64,000 nucleotides of DNA from Arthrobacter sp. Bi83 (GTDB lineage Bacteria; Actinomycetota; Actinomycetes; Actinomycetales; Micrococcaceae): positions 62,001-126,000 of the forward strand of contig NZ_CAKKLY010000001.1 in NCBI RefSeq assembly GCF_918698095.1, read 5' to 3'. Positions 54,784 to 63,662 of the stretch are shown one piece after another; the first letter of the stretch is position 1, and each line of letters begins with the position of its first letter. The translations under genes and the position numbers were made by a program. The notes below the pieces were generated by a model. It did not search any database and had not been told where the DNA came from. It worked only from the letters and a program-made list of their open reading frames with translations.

Positions 54784-57435
54784 ATGGCACGTGGAACGCT
54801 GCGGATCTTCCTCGGGGCAGCCCCCGGGGTCGGCAAGACCTTCGCCATGCTCGAAGAGGCCCACGGCCTGCAGGCTAAGGGCCACGACGTCGTCGTTGCG
54901 CTGGCGATGGACCACGGCCGCGCCGCCACCAGGGCGCTGCTGGCGGGCCTGGAAGTCGTCCCGCCCAAGGTTCTGACCTACAGGGGATCCGCGTTCGAAG
55001 AGATGGACATCGACGCGGTACTGGCCCGCCGACCAGCCACCGCGATCGTGGACGAGTACGCGCACTCCAACATCCCCGGCAGCCGCCACGATAAACGCTG
55101 GCAGGACATTGAAGAACTCCTGGGCGCCGGGATCAACGTCCACTCCACCGTGAACGTCCAGCATCTGGCCTCCCTCGGGGACGTGGTCAGCGCGATCGCC
55201 GGGGTCAAACAGGCCGAGACGGTCCCGGACGAGATCGTCCGGCGGGCGGACCAGATTGATCTGGTGGACATTTCTCCTGAACTCCTGCGCCAGCGCCTAA
55301 GCGAGGGCCTGATCTACGCCGCGGACAAGATCGATGCCGCGCTTTCGAACTACTTCAGGCTGGGCAACCTGGCTGCGCTGCGTGAACTGGCCCTGCTGTG
55401 GCTCGCGGACCGGGTGGACGAAGGGCTCTCCCGCTACCGCGCCGAGAACAACATCGACGCGACCTGGCCGGCCCGGCAGCGGATCGTCGTGGGACTGACC
55501 GGCGGCCCGGAGGGTGAGGTGCTGATCCGCCGCGCCGCCCGTGCCCTGATCCGGGTCAGCGGCGGGGACCTGCTCGCCGTCCATGTCCGGGACTCCGACG
55601 GCGTCACGAGTGAATCGCCGCAGTCGATTGAGGCGCAGCGCCAGCTCGTGGCGGACCTCGGGGGCAGCTTCCACACGGTTGCCGGCGACGACCCGGCGCA
55701 GGCGCTGCTGGACTTCGCCCGCAGCGTCAACGCCACCCAGATCGTCATCGGCGTGTCCCGGCATAAGGCCATGTCACGGTTTTTCGCCGGTGCCGGCATT
55801 GGAGCACGGGTCGTCCGGGGATCCGGGGACATTGACGTGCTTATGGTCTCCCACCCGCTCGGAGCCCAGGGGACAGGGGCCCGGCCCCGCGGGGCGCTGG
55901 GCCGGGCGCGGGTCGGAGCCGGATTCGCCCTGGCCGTGTTTCTGCCGGTCCTGCTGCAGCTGGTGCTCGGGCTGGCCCCGGAGCACAATGTGGCCACCGC
56001 CGCGCTGCTCCAGCTGACCGGTTCAGTCGCCGTGGCCCTGGTGGGTGGGCTGTGGCCGGCCGTCCTGGCCGCCCTGTGGAGCAGCCTGCTGGTGAACTAC
56101 TTCTCCACCCCTCCCGTGGGCACACTGACCATCAGCGACCCCCAGAACGTTCTCGCCCTCCTGATATTCGTCGCAGTATCCGCCGCCGTGGCCCTTGTCG
56201 TGGACTATTCAGCCCGCCGCTCCAAGGAAGCAGCCCGCGCCCGAGTCGAAGCCATCACCCTCACTGAACTGGCACGCGGCGCGGTACGTTCCGCCGATTC
56301 ACTGACCGCACTGCTGGAACAGGCCGTGGACGTCTTCCAGGTCCGCAGTGCAGCCCTCTTCACTGCGGCTTCCGGGGGCAACCAGGGCGCCCCCGCCGGG
56401 AGCGACGCCGCGTGGCAGCGTGTTGCCGTTGCCGGCGACAATCCCCCCGAGTCACCGACCGAAGCTGAAAATGTCGAGCCCATCGACGCCGCCACCGCGC
56501 TTGTCCTCGCGGGCCGGACCCTGCCAGCCAGCGACAGGCGCCTCCTGGGCGCATTCGCCGCCCACGTGACTGCGCTTCGGGAACGTCAGCAACTGAGCGT
56601 CAGCAGGCGCGAGAACCTCCGCCTGGCGGAGGGCAACACCATGCGCACCGCAATCCTCCGTGCCGTCTCCCACGATCTGCGCACACCCCTGACCGGGATC
56701 AAGCTTGCCGTCAGCAGCCTGCGCCAGACCGGTGTCCGTTTCACCCCTGCGGAGGAGGAAGAAATGCTGGCCACCATCGAGGACTACACCGACAGGCTGG
56801 ACCAGCTCGTCGGGAACCTGCTGGATATGTCGAGGATCACCAGCGACGCAGCCAATCCGCTGCTCCGGCCACTGCGCTGGTACGAGGTCCTCCCCGCCGC
56901 CCTGCGGGGCGTCCCGGAGGGAACGGTGCGGGTGGACCTGGCACCAAACCTGCCCGAAGTCGACGCCGACGCCGGGATGCTCGAGAGGGTCATCGCCAAC
57001 ATCGTCGAAAACGCGCATAAATACGCACCCGACTCGGACATCGTTATCGTCGGGACCGCCGGGGGGCTGGGCAGCGCCACGATCGACGGCCGGCCAACCG
57101 GTGAGCTGCGAATCATCGACCACGGGCAAGGCATCCCCGCCGAAAGCGTCGTGGCGATGTTCAGACCCTTCCAGAGGCTTGACGACATCCCCTCCACCAC
57201 CGGAGTCGGCCTCGGTCTGGCCGTGGCCAAGGGATTCCTTGAAGCCATGGGAGGCACCCTCACCGCAGAGCAGACTCCCGGCGGTGGTCTCACCATGGTC
57301 ATCCGCCTGCCCCTGTCCACCGGCGCACCCTGGGAGGGCACACCGGACGCGGCAGCAGCCCGGCCACAATCAGGGCTCAAACCTTGGAATACACCGGAGC
57401 TTCATCTGCCCGGAGAGGTGAAAAACACCCCATGA
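54784..57435 (+). CDS. kdpD: KdpD, sensor histidine kinase
   Basis: 883 aa, near the E. coli length. The N-terminal KdpD domain has a Walker A GAAPGVGKT (residues 11-19). It is followed by a Usp-like domain (about 235-360), four membrane helices (about 376-480), a GAF-like stretch, and the kinase: H-box AVSHDLRTPLTG (His630), N-box NIVENAHKYAP, and G-boxes DHGQGIP and GVGLGLAVAKGF. It senses low K+ or osmotic change and phosphorylates KdpE. Its stop overlaps the kdpE start by 4 bp. All domains are intact. Confidence 0.97.
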   Translation: MARGTLRIFLGAAPGVGKTFAMLEEAHGLQAKGHDVVVALAMDHGRAATRALLAGLEVVPPKVLTYRGSAFEEMDIDAVLARRPATAIVDEYAHSNIPGSRHDKRWQDIEELLGAGINVHSTVNVQHLASLGDVVSAIAGVKQAETVPDEIVRRADQIDLVDISPELLRQRLSEGLIYAADKIDAALSNYFRLGNLAALRELALLWLADRVDEGLSRYRAENNIDATWPARQRIVVGLTGGPEGEVLIRRAARALIRVSGGDLLAVHVRDSDGVTSESPQSIEAQRQLVADLGGSFHTVAGDDPAQALLDFARSVNATQIVIGVSRHKAMSRFFAGAGIGARVVRGSGDIDVLMVSHPLGAQGTGARPRGALGRARVGAGFALAVFLPVLLQLVLGLAPEHNVATAALLQLTGSVAVALVGGLWPAVLAALWSSLLVNYFSTPPVGTLTISDPQNVLALLIFVAVSAAVALVVDYSARRSKEAARARVEAITLTELARGAVRSADSLTALLEQAVDVFQVRSAALFTAASGGNQGAPAGSDAAWQRVAVAGDNPPESPTEAENVEPIDAATALVLAGRTLPASDRRLLGAFAAHVTALRERQQLSVSRRENLRLAEGNTMRTAILRAVSHDLRTPLTGIKLAVSSLRQTGVRFTPAEEEEMLATIEDYTDRLDQLVGNLLDMSRITSDAANPLLRPLRWYEVLPAALRGVPEGTVRVDLAPNLPEVDADAGMLERVIANIVENAHKYAPDSDIVIVGTAGGLGSATIDGRPTGELRIIDHGQGIPAESVVAMFRPFQRLDDIPSTTGVGLGLAVAKGFLEAMGGTLTAEQTPGGGLTMVIRLPLSTGAPWEGTPDAAAARPQSGLKPWNTPELHLPGEVKNTP

Positions 57436-58106
57436 TCTCGGTGCTGATCGTCGATGACGAGGCGCAGATCCTGCGCACCCTGGAAATCAACCTGCGCGCC
57501 CGCGGCTACACCGTCTACACCGCCGACGACGGTGCCTCGGCCCTGCACGAAGCCGCCCGCCACCCGGTGGATGTCATCATCCTGGACCTGGGACTCCCTG
57601 ACATCGACGGGGTAGAGGTCATCCGGAGACTTCGCAGCTGGACCCCGACGCCCGTCATCGTCCTCTCAGCACGCCACGGCTCGGACGACAAGGTCGGCGC
57701 CCTGGACGCCGGGGCCGATGACTACATCACCAAACCCTTCGGCCTGGAGGAACTGCTGGCCCGGCTGCGGGCCGTGTCCCGCCGCACGGCCGAAACCCAG
57801 GACATGCCACCCGTCACCACCGCGGCATTTACCGTGGACCTTGCCCGCCGCCGCGTCAGCCGGGACGACCAGGAGATCCGTTTGACACCCATCGAATGGA
57901 GCATTCTGGAAATACTCATTCGCAACCCCGAAAAGCTGGTCACCCAGCAACAGCTCCTGACACAGATCTGGGGCCCCACCTACGTCAGGGAAACGCAGTA
58001 TCTGCGCGTTTACATGGCCCAGCTGCGGCGCAAACTCGAACTGGAACCGGCCACCCCCCGGCATCTGCTGACCGAAGCCGGCGTCGGCTACCGGTTCATC
58101 CCCTGA
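57432..58106 (+). CDS. kdpE: KdpE, response regulator
   Basis: 224 aa. The receiver domain has Asp8-Asp9 in VLIVDDEAQ, the phosphoacceptor Asp52 in VIILDLGLP, and Lys in DDYITKPFG. The C-terminal OmpR-type winged helix ends RKLELEPATPRHLLTEAGVGYRF. It activates kdpFABC and, judging from shared repeats (49977-50031 and 58200-58243), probably the transporter gene that follows. A strong terminator hairpin follows at 58121. Confidence 0.97.
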   Translation: MISVLIVDDEAQILRTLEINLRARGYTVYTADDGASALHEAARHPVDVIILDLGLPDIDGVEVIRRLRSWTPTPVIVLSARHGSDDKVGALDAGADDYITKPFGLEELLARLRAVSRRTAETQDMPPVTTAAFTVDLARRRVSRDDQEIRLTPIEWSILEILIRNPEKLVTQQQLLTQIWGPTYVRETQYLRVYMAQLRRKLELEPATPRHLLTEAGVGYRFIP

Positions 58107-58120
58107 CCACAAGCGTCCTT

Positions 58121-58147
58121 TGACGGACGCCGCGCCGGCGTCCGTCA
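58121..58147 (+). terminator. Terminator hairpin after kdpE
   Basis: TGACGGACGCC (58121-58131) and GGCGTCCGTCA (58137-58147) form an 11-bp perfect stem with a 5-nt loop, 14 bp after the kdpE stop. There is no strong T-run, as is common in actinobacteria. Confidence 0.7.
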
Positions 58148-58199
58148 ACCTGCCTGGTCTCGGGCCGCTCCGGAGCCGAACATGCCGGGGCTCAGGGGG

Positions 58200-58243
58200 G
58201 CGTTAAGAATGCGTTAGGCGGGCATCAAGAAAGCGTAAAGAGC
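58200..58243 (+). promoter_or_regulatory. Four tandem 11-bp repeats, candidate KdpE boxes
   Basis: Four units in exact register: GCGTTAAGAAT (58200), GCGTTAGGCGG (58211), GCATCAAGAAA (58222), GCGTAAAGAGC (58233). The motif GCGTnAAGA and the 11-bp step match the repeats before kdp. It lies 73 bp before the APC transporter gene. Confidence 0.65.
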
Positions 58244-58315
58244 GGCGTCCCGTCGCTCGGGCGGTGTTACGGTCGGCAGTGATCGCGGCGCGGTGCGCCG
58301 CGCGGAAAGGCACAA

Positions 58316-60295
58316 ATGACCACGTTGAGCAGGCCCCCCGCGGACCCCTCGGCCCGGCGGCCGACAGGAATGGCCTCGTTGAGGGGCTGGCTCCTGTTCG
58401 GTCTCCAGGACAGCAAGGGAACCCATCAGGGCCCCGGCGCCGTGAGCGACGCCCACCTGAAAAAACATTCGTGGTGGCAGGTCATGTGCCTTACCGGCGT
58501 GGACTACTTCTCCACCCTCGGCTACCAGCCCGCCATCGCCGCCCTGGCCGCCGGGGTAATTTCCCCGCTGGCCACCCTCGTGCTCGTCGCCGTCACCTTG
58601 CTCGGCGCCCTTCCCGTCTACCGCAGGGTCGCGGGCGAAAGCCCCCGCGGCGAGGGATCCATCGCGATGCTCGAACGCCTGATGCCGCGGTGGGGCGGAA
58701 AACTTGTCGTCCTGATCCTGCTGGGGTTCGCCGCGACGGACTTCATGATCACCATGACCCTCTCCGCAGCAGACGCCACCGCACACCTCATCCAGAACCC
58801 CATTGTTCCGGGCTGGCTGCAGGGGCAAAACGTCCTGGTCACCCTCTTTCTGCTGGCTCTGCTGGCCGCGGTGTTCCTGCGCGGCTTCAAGGAAGCCATC
58901 GGCGTCGCCGTCACCCTGGTGGTGCTCTATCTGGGCCTGAACGTCGTGGTCGTGGCCGTGACGCTCTTCGAGGTTTTCACCCATCCCTTGTCCGTCGGCG
59001 AATGGTGGCGGGCACTGTCTACCTCGCACGGTGACTGGTTCATGGTGGTCGGCATCGCACTGCTGGTCTTTCCGAAGCTCGCCCTTGGCCTGTCAGGTTT
59101 CGAGACCGGTGTTGCCGTCATGCCCCAGATCCAAGGCCGCCCGGAGGATACCGAGGAAAGCCCTGCAGGCCGGATCAAAGGCGCCCGGCGGCTGCTGACC
59201 AGCGCAGCGGTCATCATGAGCGCGTTTCTGATCACGACCAGCTTCATCACCGTCGTCCTGATCCCCGCCCAGGAGTTCGAACCCGGCGGGCAGGCCAACG
59301 GCCGTGCCCTGGCGTTCCTGGCGCACGAGTACCTTGGCGTCGGGTTCGGGACGGTCTATGACATCAGCACCATCGCCATCCTCTGGTTCGCCGGCGCCTC
59401 CGCCATGGCCGGGCTGCTCAATCTTGTCCCGCGGTACCTCCCCCGCTACGGCATGGCCCCAGGCTGGGCCAAAGCCGTCCGCCCGCTCGTCCTGGTATTC
59501 ACCCTGGTCGGGTTCCTCATCACCTTCCTCTTCGATGCCGACGTCGACGCCCAGGGCGGCGCCTATGCAACCGGTGTGCTGGTACTGATGACCTCAGCGT
59601 CGGTCGCGGTGACCTTGTCGGCCCGGCGCCGGAAACAGCCCAAGCGCACAGTAGGCTTCGGGATTATCTCCGTGGTGTTCATCTACACAACCATCGCCAA
59701 CATCTTTGAACGGCCAGAAGGTATCCGTATCGCCGCCGTGTTTATCCTCAGCATCATCGTGATCTCCTTGCTGTCCCGGGTTCGGCGGTCCTTCGAACTG
59801 CACGCTACCCACGTCCATCTGGACCGGGAAGCCCTGGAGTTTATGTCCGAGGTGCTGGACGGGCCACTGGCCATCATTTCCCACGAACCGCTCCGCCTGA
59901 GTGCGGAGGCCTACCGGGAGAAGCTGAGCTCGGCGGTCGAGGTCAGTCACCTGCCCGTGGACCAGCAGCAGGCACTGTTCCTGGAAGTGATTGTGGACGA
60001 TTCCTCCGACTTCGAAACGGCACTCGAAGTCCGGGGCGTGGTCCGCCACGGCTACCGGATCCTGGAGGTCCACGGACCGGTGGTGCCGAACACCATTGCC
60101 TCCGTACTCCTGCACATCCGGGACGTGACCGGGCTGATGCCACACATCTACTTCCGCTGGACCGAAGGCAATCCCGTCATCAACCTTCTGCGATTCCTGT
60201 TCCTGGGTGAGGGGGAGATCGCCCCCGTCACCCGGGAAGTGCTGCGCGAAGCCGAACCTGACGTGACCAAACGCCCCTGGGTCCACGTCGGCTGA
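58316..60295 (+). CDS. APC-superfamily transporter, possible K+ importer
   Basis: 659 aa. About 12 membrane helices over residues 50-470, starting with [29 protein letters not shown] (the conserved first-helix motif of this APC branch). A cytoplasmic C-terminal domain of ~175 residues follows ([38 protein letters not shown]). Such long APC proteins include the K+ importers of the KimA type as well as amino-acid permeases. The location after kdpFABCDE and shared KdpE-like repeats favour K+, but no c-di-AMP riboswitch was seen upstream. Function is therefore inferred. Confidence 0.75.
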   Translation: MTTLSRPPADPSARRPTGMASLRGWLLFGLQDSKGTHQGPGAVSDAHLKKHSWWQVMCLTGVDYFSTLGYQPAIAALAAGVISPLATLVLVAVTLLGALPVYRRVAGESPRGEGSIAMLERLMPRWGGKLVVLILLGFAATDFMITMTLSAADATAHLIQNPIVPGWLQGQNVLVTLFLLALLAAVFLRGFKEAIGVAVTLVVLYLGLNVVVVAVTLFEVFTHPLSVGEWWRALSTSHGDWFMVVGIALLVFPKLALGLSGFETGVAVMPQIQGRPEDTEESPAGRIKGARRLLTSAAVIMSAFLITTSFITVVLIPAQEFEPGGQANGRALAFLAHEYLGVGFGTVYDISTIAILWFAGASAMAGLLNLVPRYLPRYGMAPGWAKAVRPLVLVFTLVGFLITFLFDADVDAQGGAYATGVLVLMTSASVAVTLSARRRKQPKRTVGFGIISVVFIYTTIANIFERPEGIRIAAVFILSIIVISLLSRVRRSFELHATHVHLDREALEFMSEVLDGPLAIISHEPLRLSAEAYREKLSSAVEVSHLPVDQQQALFLEVIVDDSSDFETALEVRGVVRHGYRILEVHGPVVPNTIASVLLHIRDVTGLMPHIYFRWTEGNPVINLLRFLFLGEGEIAPVTREVLREAEPDVTKRPWVHVG

Positions 60296-60431
60296 CTACA
60301 GACCAGCACATGCCATCACCATGGTCCGGGGCGGCTTCGGAGTCGCCGGCCGGCCGTGAACCCACTAAAGCCGGAGTCCATTGGCCGACGTCTGGGGCCA
60401 GCACCAGCAAACCCAAGGGACAGGGCTCTCC

Positions 60432-60548
60432 ATGGGTCATCGGACGTCTGCCGTGAACTGGGGGGATGTGGGCGCTGCCCTGTTTTTCGTGGGAACAACC
60501 GGATTGGTGATCTGGCTTGTCGTTTCCCTCATCCGTTCAACCAAGTAG
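60432..60548 (+). CDS. 38-aa single-helix membrane peptide
   Basis: MGHRTSAVNWGDVGAALFFV, then GTTGLVIWLVVSLIRSTK: one membrane helix with a basic end. AAGGGA lies ~14 bp upstream. It sits between the APC transporter and a small hypothetical gene, like the peptide before kdpF. No family known. Confidence 0.45.
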   Translation: MGHRTSAVNWGDVGAALFFVGTTGLVIWLVVSLIRSTK

Positions 60549-60563
60549 AGGCGGAGCTTGCCG

Positions 60564-60929
60564 ATGGACTGGCATCAAGGGGATGCAGAGGGTGGAGTGA
60601 GGTTCGCTGCGCCGCCTGACGCCGTGGAGGGTTACGATGGCCGCGGAGTGGAGGGCGCCGCATACCGGCCCCGGGCGGGCTATCTCTTCAGGGACGAGGC
60701 CGGAAACACTTGGTGGATTATTTTCCAGATAGCTCCTGGCCCGGGTTCCCACGGATCCAAAGTTCGTGGAGATGTCCTGGCCTGCAGCGCAGCCTACGAC
60801 GAGCTCGTTCACGTGCGGGTGCTGGCTCCCGACGTGCTCCGTGTCGAAGCTGATGCTGCCTTCCGCCAGAACACACCGTTCAGCTATGAGGAAGCCGCAG
60901 AGGTTGCCGCCAGTATCCCCCCGAGCTGA
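60564..60929 (+). CDS. Small hypothetical protein
   Basis: 121 aa from ATG 60564 (GAGGCGGAG upstream). RPRAGYLFRDEAGNTWWIIFQIAPGPGSHGSKVRGDVLACSAAYDELVHVRVLAPDVLRVEADAAFRQ is well ordered, mostly strands. It is soluble. No family recognised. It follows the membrane peptide by 15 bp and may share its transcript. It ends the kdp-associated block. Confidence 0.55.
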   Translation: MDWHQGDAEGGVRFAAPPDAVEGYDGRGVEGAAYRPRAGYLFRDEAGNTWWIIFQIAPGPGSHGSKVRGDVLACSAAYDELVHVRVLAPDVLRVEADAAFRQNTPFSYEEAAEVAASIPPS

Positions 60930-61140
60930 CACGTAGGTCCGTTCCCGTGAGGGCACTGAGGCGACGGGCCCCAGCAGGACGCTCCGGTTCAACCCGACAT
61001 GACGGGCGGCCTGAGCCCGCGCCTGACGCGAAACCTGGCGGAGGTAGGTCGTCCGACCTCATGTGCCGTGCGCCTCACGCGCACGGCACTCGTTTCTTAC
61101 GGCGTCGGAAACCCGCAATCCGATTTGCTGCGTCAGCCCC

Positions 61141-61190
61141 TTGCGCGGTCGCTACACAGTGTTACTATCTAGTGGTAGTCAGTAACACTG
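61141..61190 (+). promoter_or_regulatory. Promoter and operator of the PadR-ABC operon
   Basis: TTGCGC (61141-61146) and TACTAT (61163-61168) are spaced by 16 bp. CAGTGTTACT (61157-61166) and AGTAACACTG (61181-61190) form a perfect 10-bp dyad across the -10 region and predicted start, 20 bp ahead of the padR ATG, with an inner ACTA/TAGT. Probably PadR's own operator. Confidence 0.65.
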
Positions 61191-61210
61191 AGTAGCTGAG
61201 GGAGGGTTCC

Positions 61211-61561
61211 ATGGGCAAGCAGATGACCGAGATGCTCAAGGGCACGCTTGAGGGCGTCGTTCTCGCGATCCTGGCCGTGCGGCCGGCGTACGGATATGAG
61301 ATCACGGCCCGGCTGCGTGACCAGGGCTTCTCCGACATCGTCGAGGGCACCGTCTATGCGCTCCTGATCAGGATCGAACAGCGCGGCCTCGTGGACGTGG
61401 CGAAGGTCCCGTCCGAGAAGGGGCCGCCGCGCAAGGTCTACTCGCTGAACACATTGGGCGGCGAGTACCTCGAAGAGTTCTGGCGGACCTGGACCTTCCT
61501 CGCAGAACGGATCGAACAGCTCCACCACCACATCGAACACCCGCAGGAAGAAGGAGAGTAA
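61211..61561 (+). CDS. PadR family transcriptional regulator
   Basis: 116 aa. A PadR winged helix (LKGTLEGVVLAILAVRPAYGYEITARLRDQGFSDIVEGTVYALLIRIEQRGLV) with the C-terminal dimer helix (YLEEFWRTWTFLAERIEQLHHHIE). ATG 61211 has GAGGGAGGG upstream. It heads an operon with DUF1048 and ABC exporter genes and probably represses it through the dyad at 61157-61190, releasing it on binding a drug-like molecule. Function as a drug sensor is by analogy to PadR/DrrA operons. Confidence 0.9.
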   Translation: MGKQMTEMLKGTLEGVVLAILAVRPAYGYEITARLRDQGFSDIVEGTVYALLIRIEQRGLVDVAKVPSEKGPPRKVYSLNTLGGEYLEEFWRTWTFLAERIEQLHHHIEHPQEEGE

Positions 61562-61563
61562 TC

Positions 61564-61959
61564 ATGGCGGCAAAGTGGATTGAGGCCCTCACCGGGTCGC
61601 TCGAGCAGAAGAAGCACTACAAGCAGTACGTGGCCCGGATCGAGGCCCTCTCCGAACCGTACAACAGCGCCGCGAAGGCGTTCCAGCGATACTTCATGTA
61701 CTACGGGGTGGTCACCGACGGTGACACCCTCATCACGATGTTCGGCGACTTCGCCGACCTCTGGGAGCGTGCCGCCGCCGACGGCACGCCGGTGCGCGCG
61801 ATCGTCGGCGACGACCCGGTCGAGTTCGCCGAGACGTTCGCCCAGGCCTACTCCGGCAAGCAGTGGATCGACAAGGAGCGCAAGCGCCTGACCGACGCCA
61901 TCGATCAGGCCGCCTCCGACCAGGCGGGACCGCGCCAAGGAACGGAGAACCAGATATGA
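61564..61959 (+). CDS. DUF1048 domain protein
   Basis: 131 aa. KWIEALTGSLEQKKHYKQYVARIEALSEPYNSAAKAFQRYFMYYG is the DUF1048 pattern, a small helical family usually found beside PadR regulators and ABC transporters. Its start is 3 bp after padR and its stop overlaps the next gene (ATGA). The function is unknown; a modulator of PadR or of the exporter is likely from context. Confidence 0.85.
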   Translation: MAAKWIEALTGSLEQKKHYKQYVARIEALSEPYNSAAKAFQRYFMYYGVVTDGDTLITMFGDFADLWERAAADGTPVRAIVGDDPVEFAETFAQAYSGKQWIDKERKRLTDAIDQAASDQAGPRQGTENQI

Positions 61960-62786
61960 CCGCCAACCAGGCCCTCGAACCCGCGATCCGGGTGCAGGGC
62001 ATCGAGAAGTCGTTCAAGGACCTACACGTGCTGCGGGGCGTCAACTTAGACGTGATGGCGGGGAGCATCTTCGCGCTGCTCGGCTCGAACGGTGCGGGCA
62101 AGACTACACTGGTGCGGATCCTGTCGACGCTGCTGAAGGCCGACGCGGGCACCGCCACGGTGCACGGCTTCGACGTCGCCGCGAAGCCCGGCGACGTGCG
62201 CGAATCGATCAGCCTGACCGGCCAGTTCGCCGCGGTAGATGAAGTGCTCACCGGCCGGGAGAACCTCGTGCTGATCGCCAAGCTGCGTCACCTGAAGAAC
62301 CCGGATGCGATAGCGGACGACCTGCTCGCCCGCTTCTCGCTCACCGAAGCAGGCAGCCGCAAGGCATCGACATACTCGGGCGGCATGCGACGCCGGCTCG
62401 ACATCGCGATGAGCCTGATCGGCAACCCACCGATCATCTTCCTCGACGAGCCGACGACGGGGCTCGACCCCCAGGGGCGCGTCGAGGTGTGGCAAACCGT
62501 CAAGGAACTCGCCAAGGGCGGCACGACCGTGCTGCTGACCACCCAGTACCTCGATGAGGCCGAGCAGCTGGCAGACCGGATCGCCATCCTGCACAAGGGC
62601 ACGATCATCCAGAACGGCACCCTCACCGAACTCAAGCGACTCCTCCCGCCCGCCAAGGTCGAGTACGTCGAGAAGCAGCCCTCCCTCGAGGACGTCTTCC
62701 TCGCCCTCGTCGGTGACACCGGCGAAACCGACACCGCTGACGACCCCACCGACGGCACGGTCCCGGCAGGAAAGGACCTCCGATGA
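61956..62786 (+). CDS. ABC exporter ATPase, DrrA type
   Basis: 276 aa from ATG 61956. Walker A LGSNGAGKTT (Lys49), signature YSGGMRRRLDIAMSL, Walker B IIFLDEPTTGLDP and the switch TTQYLDEAEQ are intact. The C-terminal ~60 residues (VEYVEKQPSLEDVFLALVGDTGET) follow the daunorubicin-resistance DrrA type. It powers export by the next gene's membrane subunit. It overlaps neighbours on both sides by 4 bp. Substrate unknown; the family exports anthracyclines, lipids and other amphiphiles. Confidence 0.93.
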   Translation: MTANQALEPAIRVQGIEKSFKDLHVLRGVNLDVMAGSIFALLGSNGAGKTTLVRILSTLLKADAGTATVHGFDVAAKPGDVRESISLTGQFAAVDEVLTGRENLVLIAKLRHLKNPDAIADDLLARFSLTEAGSRKASTYSGGMRRRLDIAMSLIGNPPIIFLDEPTTGLDPQGRVEVWQTVKELAKGGTTVLLTTQYLDEAEQLADRIAILHKGTIIQNGTLTELKRLLPPAKVEYVEKQPSLEDVFLALVGDTGETDTADDPTDGTVPAGKDLR

Positions 62787-63547
62787 CCACCCACGTCCTC
62801 AGCGACACCGGCGTCCTCACCAGCCGCTCGCTGCGCCACATCCTCCGAAGCCCCGACACGATCATCACCACAGCGGTCACCCCGATCGCACTGATGCTGC
62901 TGTTCGTATACGTCTTCGGTGGCGCGATCAACACCGGATCCGACCAGTCCTACATCAACTACATGCTCCCCGGCATCCTGCTCATCACGATTGCGTCCGG
63001 CATTGCGTACACCGCCTACCGGTTGTTCCTCGACTTGCAGGGCGGCATCTTCGACCGCTTCCAGTCCATGCCGATCGCGAGGTCGAGCGTGCTCTGGGCG
63101 CATGTGCTCACCTCCCTGGTCGCGAATCTGGTCTCGGTCGCGATCGTCATCGGCGTCGCGCTGATCATGGGGTTCCGCACCGGGGCATCCATTGGCGTCT
63201 GGCTCGCCGTCGCCGGCATCCTGATCCTGTTCACCCTCGCGCTGACCTGGCTCGCCGTGATCGCCGGGCTCTCGGCGAAGACTGTCGACGGCGCGAGTGC
63301 GTTCAGCTACCCGCTGATCTTCCTGCCGTTCATCAGCTCGGCGTTCGCGCCCACCGACTCGATGCCCGGCCCGGTCGCATGGTTCGCCGAGAACCAGCCC
63401 GTGACATCCATCGTGAACACCATCCGGGCCCTGTTCGCCCAGGAACCCGTCGGCAGTGACATCTGGATCGCCCTCGCCTGGCTTGTCGGCACTCTCGTCG
63501 TCGCCTACGCCTTCGCGACCGCCATCTACCGCCGCAAAATCAGCTGA
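62783..63547 (+). CDS. ABC-2 type exporter membrane subunit, DrrB type
   Basis: 254 aa with six helices, for example FVYVFGGAINTGSDQSYINYMLPGILLITIASGIAYTAYRL and the FNxPRS-like FQSMPIARSSVLWAHVLTSL, typical of DrrB. It forms the export path with the DrrA-like ATPase encoded just upstream (4-bp overlap). A hairpin with 9-bp arms follows at 63591. Substrate unknown. Confidence 0.9.
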   Translation: MTTHVLSDTGVLTSRSLRHILRSPDTIITTAVTPIALMLLFVYVFGGAINTGSDQSYINYMLPGILLITIASGIAYTAYRLFLDLQGGIFDRFQSMPIARSSVLWAHVLTSLVANLVSVAIVIGVALIMGFRTGASIGVWLAVAGILILFTLALTWLAVIAGLSAKTVDGASAFSYPLIFLPFISSAFAPTDSMPGPVAWFAENQPVTSIVNTIRALFAQEPVGSDIWIALAWLVGTLVVAYAFATAIYRRKIS

Positions 63548-63590
63548 GGCCGAACGCTGCTCGCGGCAGGGGCACTCCGCGCCGAACGAT

Positions 63591-63624
63591 TCCGCCCGCC
63601 TCCCCCTCACGGGAAGCGGGCGGA
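63591..63624 (+). terminator. Terminator-like hairpin after the ABC operon
   Basis: TCCGCCCGC (63591-63599) and GCGGGCGGA (63616-63624) are perfect 9-bp arms with a 16-nt loop, 44 bp after the permease stop. It could end both this operon and the converging DUF6262 gene. Confidence 0.55.
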
Positions 63625-63662
63625 GTCGCTGCTCACGTCAGGGAAGCCGCAAACGCATGAGG

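Noticed and set aside
58150..58315. c-di-AMP (ydaO-type) riboswitch before the APC transporter
   Set aside because: Expected for some K+ importers, but the leader is taken up by 11-bp repeats and shows no multi-stem conserved core.
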